Positions 56,799 to 64,000 of a stretch of 64,000 nucleotides of DNA are shown one piece after another. Below the pieces are notes generated by a model. That model did no database searches. It was not told where the DNA came from and saw nothing but the letters and a program-made list of their open reading frames with translations. The stretch lies in NCBI GenBank assembly GCA_030141605.1, contig JAQGDQ010000259.1, forward strand, positions 1-64,000. The letters are read 5' to 3'. This stretch comes from Tubiluchus corallicola. Taxonomy: Eukaryota; Priapulida; Priapulimorpha; Priapulimorphida; Tubiluchidae. Within the stretch, counting starts at the first letter, position 1, and each line of letters starts with the position of its first letter. The position numbers and the translations under genes are program-made.

Positions 56799-57878
56799 AT
56801 GCCTGCAGTAAATTCTAGAAGTTTTGTTGTTTTTGGAATGTTGTTATCATTGCAAGCAGGTCAGTATGACCTTGTTCATCATTGTATGTTTCTGTTATTC
56901 GAAACTGTCAAATTAGTGCGTGCTGGAAATGTTAGCGAATTTAAGTAACCACTGGTTGTTTGCAACAGTGTGTCGGCATTATTTCATGGTAAACACGGAA
57001 TTTATAAAACTGTGAAGTTGAAACTTTATAAAAAAGCAACTGGCAATGCTCTAGTAAAATTAGTGCTCCCGTTTTTTACACTTAAGCTACTACACTTAGA
57101 CTACTTATCCACAGATGCAGCAACTACTGGTAATGTTATTAATACTATACTATAGTGCATCAGCTGGCAATGTGCCTTACTGTAAAGTGAAGCCATAAAC
57201 TTCTATCAATCTTTAACCTGTATAATTCGCTTGGACAGCATCATTGCAAAGATAGCATTTGAAAAACAAGTTAAAGTTTTTGAAGCTCAATTCTCAAAAT
57301 TTTAGCTCACATTTTTTACCGATTTACAGTATGTTATTGTCAGAAGATTGACAATAATAATAACAAACATTTCATACAGATTTTCACTATTTTGAGTTTA
57401 GAATTTTTGCTAAAAGGATAAGCAGTTAAACTTTGAGTAAAATTTTTGGGTACATTGAGCAAAAAATGGTAGCATTATTACTGCAACTGAGGATATTAGA
57501 AATTTCCCAAATTTCTCTCAAGTCTAATCTTTGATTGGAATTTGACCACATTAGACATTTCCAGCTGTAAGTCTTAGCCAGTAATTTTTTTCTTTTTTTT
57601 GTGTTTCTGAAAATTTCTAATTGGTTCACGTGCGTCAATCTTATGCTTTTATTGTTTCAATTTTTTATATTGATTTTTTACGTTTTAGTGTTATCAATGC
57701 CACCTATCCCAGAGAAAGAATGTAAGTCTTGGAAAGGAATATCAGGAATCTTGGAGAATAAATTTACTATGAGTTTGTTGAACTGTACTCGCAATAGCTT
57801 GTGTACAGGTGTATCGTGCACAGGATCATTTTTGGTATGGATAAAAATGCAACTTGTAATCTTTTAATTTTATTTGTA

Positions 57879-57930
<52 letters not shown>

Positions 57931-60900
57931 TTTATTTTATATTTAAGTAGGGTTATCATTATACGAACATTTAAAGCTTTCCACACAATACAAATAAGCC
58001 TCAATTTAATCAGTTAATGTTATGTAAACATGATTATGTAATCATAAAAGACATGACTAAAAATAGCTACTGACATATGAAAATGTTTGTCTGCACTTTA
58101 TAAGAATTTAAAAAAACGAATTAGATATTGTTGTATTTATTATAGAACACTTTTAAAGCTGAACAAGTCTCCCCTATGAGTCAAAATGTGCCGAAGTTTT
58201 TATAAGAACATTATTTTATCTTTCTGATACATATTGAAATAAATTTTCACTTACTAACTTTACCCATTTCACTGCTTGTACCCAAAATTAACGAAGCTCT
58301 CTGGGTGGGAAAAAACAACTTTAAGACTGGCACAGGGGATAGAATACCAAAAAAGTAAAACTGTTACACTTGCATCAGTTACACAATGAAAGAAAATGGT
58401 ATACATTCCAAGTCACACATGTTTGCCCACATAAAGCCCACATGTGTCATTTTGAACAGAACAATGGGTACCTAGTGCTCCAAATATTTAAATTATGAAC
58501 ATTGAATAGCATTGCTACTAACACTTTATCCCTCAGAGAGATGAACCATGCAAAAATAAGGAAATGCTAAAACCAATTTACTGTTAAACAATTTGAGATT
58601 TTTGCTGATAATTTTATGATGATAACAATAACAATACTGTTTCACATTTTCTATTAATTATTACTTTTAGAATTCTCCGTTTATTGCTGCCGGAGAGTTA
58701 TTTTCTTGCAGTCAACCAGTCAAATTGTATCTGAGTGCTCACTCGGAAGGACTGCATGTTTTCAATGAATCGAAAAATTTCACTGATGGAGAATCTGTTG
58801 CTATTCCAGGTAGCTGCTTTTAAATATTAACTATCAGTATTATTAACTGTTGTTAACAGAAATGACAATTTGCTTAGCAAGTTGAGTTTATTTTGCTGTT
58901 ATCACTTCAACTTAAAAAAAATTTAACAAAGAAATTTGCAAAAAACTGTCAATAAATAAATAAATAATGTAATTAATTTATACTACTGCTGCACCAAAAT
59001 ATTCAGATACGGTGGTAACCGCCATCCACTTGAAAATTATTGTGCCTGTTCGTAAATGCATCGTGGCTTTCCATAAGTGCATGCTGCACTTGCTAATTTC
59101 AAAACATCTGCTGCTTACCTAATGTGTTTGTGCAAAATATCACAAAATTAGCTAGCTAATTTTTTGTAAAGATTTTTATACTTTTCATAGAAATTGACAT
59201 TGCGCTACTTTTCTTTAGCCGACTTTAGTCATTAGTCAAAAATGGGCATGCAAAATTGATGGCCAAAGCGTGAAATGATCACGACTTTAAACTGATTTTA
59301 CTAATTAGATGAGACATTTATCACACTTTTACTATTAAATCCTTCTAACATTTTTTCCAAAAATTGAAATAAGCCTAGAAGTCTTAGCCTTTCCTTTAAT
59401 GAATGAAATACTAACTAACTGTTAATGAACTAAAACTGTACAAATAAAGTTGTTATACACACGCACGCACACACACACAGACACACACACATTATATGGG
59501 TTACAAATGAAAAGATGTGTAAGTAAATAATTATAAAAATATGCATATGGTAGAATATTCAATGTAGCTTTGTCACTAAATGATATAAAAAGATCACATT
59601 ATTTATTACACTGTTGTTTTGGAATGTTATATAATATAGCATTTAGTATTTGCTTACCAACCTACAACAGTTGTTTTCAGAACATGTTCTTGTATTGATA
59701 TGTGTCATTTTTATATTTTTTGTTAAACTAATTGCTTATATACTGGCTTTACCTAATGGGGAGTTACTAATCAAGGAGTCTGCAGGTACTGGATTGTACT
59801 TTACCATCAGTTTTCATGAATTGACAGGTTTAACGGTTGATCTACCACTGGGTAAAGTTGAAGGTTGGGTAGAAGTGCATTTGAAGAAGGTACAAAATAT
59901 TGTGCTCATAACTGTCGTAGGCAAAGCTCGTCGAGTTAATCCAAGAGGTGAGAAAGAAGATCGTTTTCCGAAAGCATTACAGTTCGATGTTTTGAGAAAT
60001 TATAAGCTGGAAGTTCCTGATTGCTCTTTGCCGCCCATCCCGACACCGAGTACAGCTATGACAACTCCTGAGAGTCCAATTGGCTCTGGTAAGTAATTTG
60101 TAATAAGAGATTTATTTTTGATGGTTAGATTATTTTTTATTATTATTTATCCATTTTAAACTTGTCGGGATTAGAGAGGGCAGCTTTAAGTTTTTCATGT
60201 TTCAGAGTTCTAGCCACCGTGCACTAAACACGACAAAACAGTTTGCTACTTCTAGGTTTATTGACTTAACAGAACTATATGTGCGCTTGCAAACCAAAAC
60301 CGTTCATAAGTCGGCATAGTTATAACTATATTGTAATGCTTCAAAGTAGAATGCACCAAACTGGGTCAAATGTCAATTTTTTGTTTTTTCGTAAGACAAA
60401 CGCTAAATATATTCAGGACCGGATTTTGATTTTGTAAGCCTCTGGGCTACAAATACTGTGACGCCCCAGCCACTAGTGACCATTAACAAAAGCATGAATG
60501 TTGGATTCTTCAAATCAGATTATTAACTTCTACAGCATAATGCCAACATTAGGTCCACTGGCCAACATAGATGTGTGCAAGTCTCTTAGTCTAACACAGC
60601 AAAAAGAGAAGAGATATTTTGATATTAAAACAAGTTTTTGAAATACTAAATATAATACATACAAATTACAATAAATTAATTACTGGTTTTTTAACATATA
60701 TCATAAAATATACTGTTACCAGTACTAATTAACTTTTAGTCACCAGCTGGCTCTTTGAAGCTACAGTACTGTAAATCTATGGATTTGTGCTGTAACTAGA
60801 AACATTTTTCCTTAATAATGAATTGAATGAGTACCAGTGAGTTGGAATAATGCATAAAAAAATAATTCCAATGTATTATCATGTAATATATTAATTAATT

Positions 60901-62054
60901 GAACCCTTTTTAGTGAGATAATTCAGCATTCTATAGTAACTTTTCACAGTGAACTAATTTCACTTAATCTCTGGAGGCCCCTCTGCTGGTGGTGGCCCCT
61001 AGCTGCAGCTCATAAAGCCCATGCTCTAATCCAGCACATATTGGAATGTTTGTTCTGGCATCAAATTGTCAAAAAGGCTCAAAAAGTACTAATAACTTAA
61101 TTTTATAACCCCATACTCACGTCACTGGCTAAAAACTAGTACTGCAACTACTATCAGTATTTTCAAACTCCCTGACAGTAGTTCGTGGTAGGAGTCATTT
61201 TGCTTGCAGTTTTTTCTGTTGCCAAGCCCAGTCGTTCGTCTGGAAGAGCTTTCTACTGGATTTTAACTTAACTTTCGTGTGCTTTTGCAAAGTCCGCAGC
61301 AACCCACCTTCGTACAGTTGCTAGGTGTTTTTGTAGAGATGCCACAAAAAACAATGGCAAACGTTAACGGCGATTTTCTCAAGATTATGTTTTTCAGCGT
61401 GCAGCTTGCATCTCAACTTCACTGTGGATTATCTCAGCTTAGAAATAACATAGAGTGATAAGCTTGGTATCAAAATGATCCTCATGAAATGGAGATTCGG
61501 TATATCTGAATAACTAGAAAAGTTTAACTGCCAACTTATGGACGTTTTTGCTCTGCAAGCTCTCGTATAGTTGTCTTCTGTTTGGCTGAAGATATTAGTT
61601 TATAATACGCTCATTTCTCTAATTGGTCTGTGATGAAATTTTAGTGTTATAAAGATTTAAAATTTGGTTAGTAACTAGTAGTTACAGTAATAACCTAGTA
61701 ATTAATTCATTTCTTTGCAACACACTAAAATGTAATTTAATTTACGAACTTCAACAGTTTTCAGTGAACACAGATTATCTCAGAGAATTTCCCAGCAAAT
61801 GCAATCATTGAACAACATCATTAACATAAAAATAACTATCTACTTGATTAATGTTGGTAAAATATTATGTTTTGTAAATTAATCACTGTTTTGTTCTACA
61901 TTTTACATAGGAAGAAAGTGTATTGTTGGACATTTAAACCAGTGTTCTACAAATGAGACATGTACGCAGTTAAGTCGTAGCAGCCATGAAGGATTTTGCA
62001 AATGTTTGTCCGGTTATCATCGTAACAAGGCAGAAAAGTGCATGCTATTACCTG
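56799..62054 (+). CDS. Secreted or membrane protein of unknown family (3' end outside window)
   Basis: Exons 56799-56859, 57689-57834, 58671-58809, 59786-60088 and 61911-62054 join in frame to 264 residues, and the gene continues beyond the window (phase 1 donor at 62055). The first exon encodes M-P-A-V-N-S-R then a hydrophobic run, a likely signal peptide. Next come a Cys-rich segment (C-x-S-W, N-C-T, C-T-G-V-S-C), a beta-rich-looking segment (A-A-G-E-L-F-S-C, then F-T-D-G-E-S-V-A-I-P, T-G-L-Y-F-T-I-S-F), a short Pro/Thr/Ser-rich linker, and an EGF-like piece (C-S-T-N-E-T-C, F-C-K-C-L-S-G-Y). Several N-x-S/T sequons support an extracellular location. An alternative acceptor at 59680 would lengthen exon 4 in frame. 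Family and function not recognised. Confidence 0.72.
57880..57925 (+). repeat. (AT)n microsatellite
   Basis: Pure AT run just after the donor of exon 57689-57834. Confidence 0.95.
59456..59492 (+). repeat. Short (CA)n repeat
   Basis: CACACGCACGCACACAC-type run within the intron before exon 59786-60088. Confidence 0.9.
60089..61910. other. Intron of gene 4 (1.8 kb)
   Basis: AT-rich, and no element or gene recognised. Confidence 0.7.
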
Positions 62055-64000
62055 GTAAGTGTTTAATAATACAGTAGGTGCCGCTTAAAAGACTCACGGT
62101 TAATCGACTCAATCGCTTAATTGACTCAAAAACACCTTGTACGGGCTACTTCTATCCAAATGTACGTAAAAACTGTCGGTAGTTGACTCAAATAACTCTG
62201 CATAATTTACTCAATATTTTTCCTTCACATACTTAAAATAAGACATTTGTATGTGCCCAAACAACTTTTACTGCTTTTATGTCATCTTTGCATCACTTTT
62301 GTGCACTATAATATATGTAGAAACAAGCATGTTAACTGTTAAGTGCCATTTTGTTTGTAAGCAGGTACGTTTATCATGTGCTAATACGCTAGGGTAGCAG
62401 TTTTGCTTGAATCTTTACTGGCTCGTCCACTGCAATTAACCTCGTTAACCAAGAATTTCTGGAAGCTAAACATTTAAGAACGCGTCCGCGAGAAGACCAT
62501 GCAAAATCGAAAAATTCCGGCACAAGGTTAGGTAAACCGATTCAAACCAAAGTTCGGGTATGAGGTCCACTAGTCACTAGTATTCACTATGTGAATCCGC
62601 TTGGCCCAACTCCTCATAGTAGCAGATGTACGCATAGGCCGATTTTCATGAAAAAATGCCTATTTTTCTCTATTTTTTACTCATATTTGAAGGATTAGTC
62701 ATGCAGCAACCACTGAGTTTGAATAGATCTGACTCTGCACAGTATTGCATCTTGTTATCTTCTCCAAAATGACTTTTCAACTTTTGTCCCAAACCCCCCT
62801 CTTTCGGCTCTACTGGGGGTCTTTAAGCTCGCATTACGCACAAGATGCAAATACTCAGTCATTTCAAAGTCTTATATCTCACCCACTGCGGGGGCGGGGA
62901 CAAAAATATCGATATGTATGTGAATAGAGCATCCCATCCCACTATGCTGCAGTGACAATTTCGATGGAGCGAATTTCCACCCTATTGTAAAAGACCCCTG
63001 AAAGAGGCATATATCAGGGTGAAAATATAGGTAACAACGTTCACCAAAAAGCTTCGTGTAGGTAAACATGAGTTGTCAAATCTTGTCCAAATACTTCAAA
63101 ACATCATAAATATTCATCTTTGGCAACTAGGGGCCTGGCCAGCACATTGGTTAAACTACCGACAGGATTGGACTCCATCATTCAAGATGGCGGCCACTGC
63201 TGAACTAAAATGTTCGTTTTCTGGGCTGTTTACCAGCGTTAAATGCGGTATTCTGACTAGTTATCCGCACGAAACGAATATTGTGAATCTATTAGCCTGT
63301 ACTAAAGACACTGGACCGCATTTACAGCGCTTCCATTTTCAAACAAATGAAATATCTACGGAATGGAAATTGCTTCTTGCAAGGACTGGAAGATGTTTTA
63401 TGTACTGTTTATTTTCTATGCTTTGTAAATGTTATGTACAGGTTATTACCTAGTTATTACTCATTGTCTTACATAGGCGTACAAGCCAGGACACAAAGAA
63501 AATTGTCCTAAATCTGAGCAAATGCCCAAAAAATATGTGACAGACTTCCCCCAAAATATCATTTGTCCGGTGATTTTTTGACTGTAAAACATCGAAAATT
63601 TTTGTGCCATTGGCGCAATCATTCAATCACACCATTAATATTTTTTGTCAGAAGTATCGATTTTGTGCCACAAATAAATTTTGGGCAAAGAAAAATTTTC
63701 TGAGTTAAATATCACCGCCATCTCCCTAGAAGCGGCCCATGCGCTTATATTGTCTCATGTTTCGACTGTAAGATTTCCGCTTTATCACTTTCCCCATGAT
63801 ATATTTGTCTATATTTCTGTATCTATCTTCTAGGGATAATCTACCTGCATCGATAATTCTTTCTCAGTTATTTAGATATTATGGTTTTGATTACTTGTAC
63901 TACTCTTCAGTGATAGGATTATGCTGCTACAATAACAACAGTATTTTGAACTTAGAGAAATTAATTCTGACTGAGTTTTGTAGTTTTTCATTTTTGTACT
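62055..64000. other. Intron or 3' continuation of gene 4
   Basis: No exon in the correct phase could be identified. A 126-codon frame at 63073-63453 lacks any recognisable motif and is probably intronic. Confidence 0.55.

Noticed and set aside
63073-63453. 126-codon plus-strand frame near the window end
   Set aside because: No recognisable motif and no acceptor in the phase needed to continue gene 4; treated as intronic.

Overview
The window is nuclear DNA from an invertebrate animal, most likely a bilaterian. It is AT-rich, full of microsatellites and retroelement relics, and all four protein genes are split by GT-AG introns of a few hundred to several thousand bases. Protein content points to a metazoan: EGF, thrombospondin, PAN-like and galactose-binding-lectin modules, a chitin-binding/LDL-receptor/chitin-deacetylase protein, and an SLC22 transporter. 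The phylum cannot be fixed from the sequence alone; a tunicate, mollusc or other chitin-making invertebrate would all fit.

All four genes lie on the + strand. (1) 139-19891: the 3' part (26 exons, 1905 residues in one continuous frame) of a very large extracellular mosaic protein. It opens with three copies of a two-exon module I do not recognise. Ten EGF domains, ephrin-receptor-like (GCC2/GCC3) cysteine repeats, two PAN-like domains, two SUEL-type lectin domains, a Pro/Gln-rich stretch, a thrombospondin type 1 repeat and a Cys-rich tail follow. The middle is an exon-by-exon tandem duplication. (2) 23586-35844: a chitin-deacetylase-like protein (six exons, 552 residues, including a 28-nt signal-peptide exon) whose metal ligands and catalytic residues all appear replaced. 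(3) 39041-51004: a complete SLC22-type organic ion transporter (ten exons, 582 residues). (4) 56799-62054 and beyond: the 5' part of a secreted or membrane protein of unknown family with an EGF-like segment.

Introns and intergenic DNA hold non-LTR retrotransposon pieces (28.3-30.2 kb, 46.9-47.5 kb and 52.8-53.5 kb on the minus strand; 22.0-22.4 kb on the plus strand), two copies of one SINE family sharing a 3' tail, tRNA-like and 5S-rRNA-like fragments, a possible LTR, and many simple repeats. Two local duplications matter for gene structure: a five-copy 94-bp array that carries the 5' splice site of an SLC22 exon, and an apparently perfect 259-bp tandem duplication just upstream of gene 4.

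The strongest candidate for something undescribed is the triplicated module of gene 1, with the invariant patterns C-x3-Y-x7-N-x-T-x8-C and C-A-x6-L-P-x6-I-P-x5-C. The chitin-deacetylase-like pseudoenzyme is second. Both proteins are predicted to be extracellular and could act in matrix, cuticle/tunic or glycan recognition; that link is inference only.
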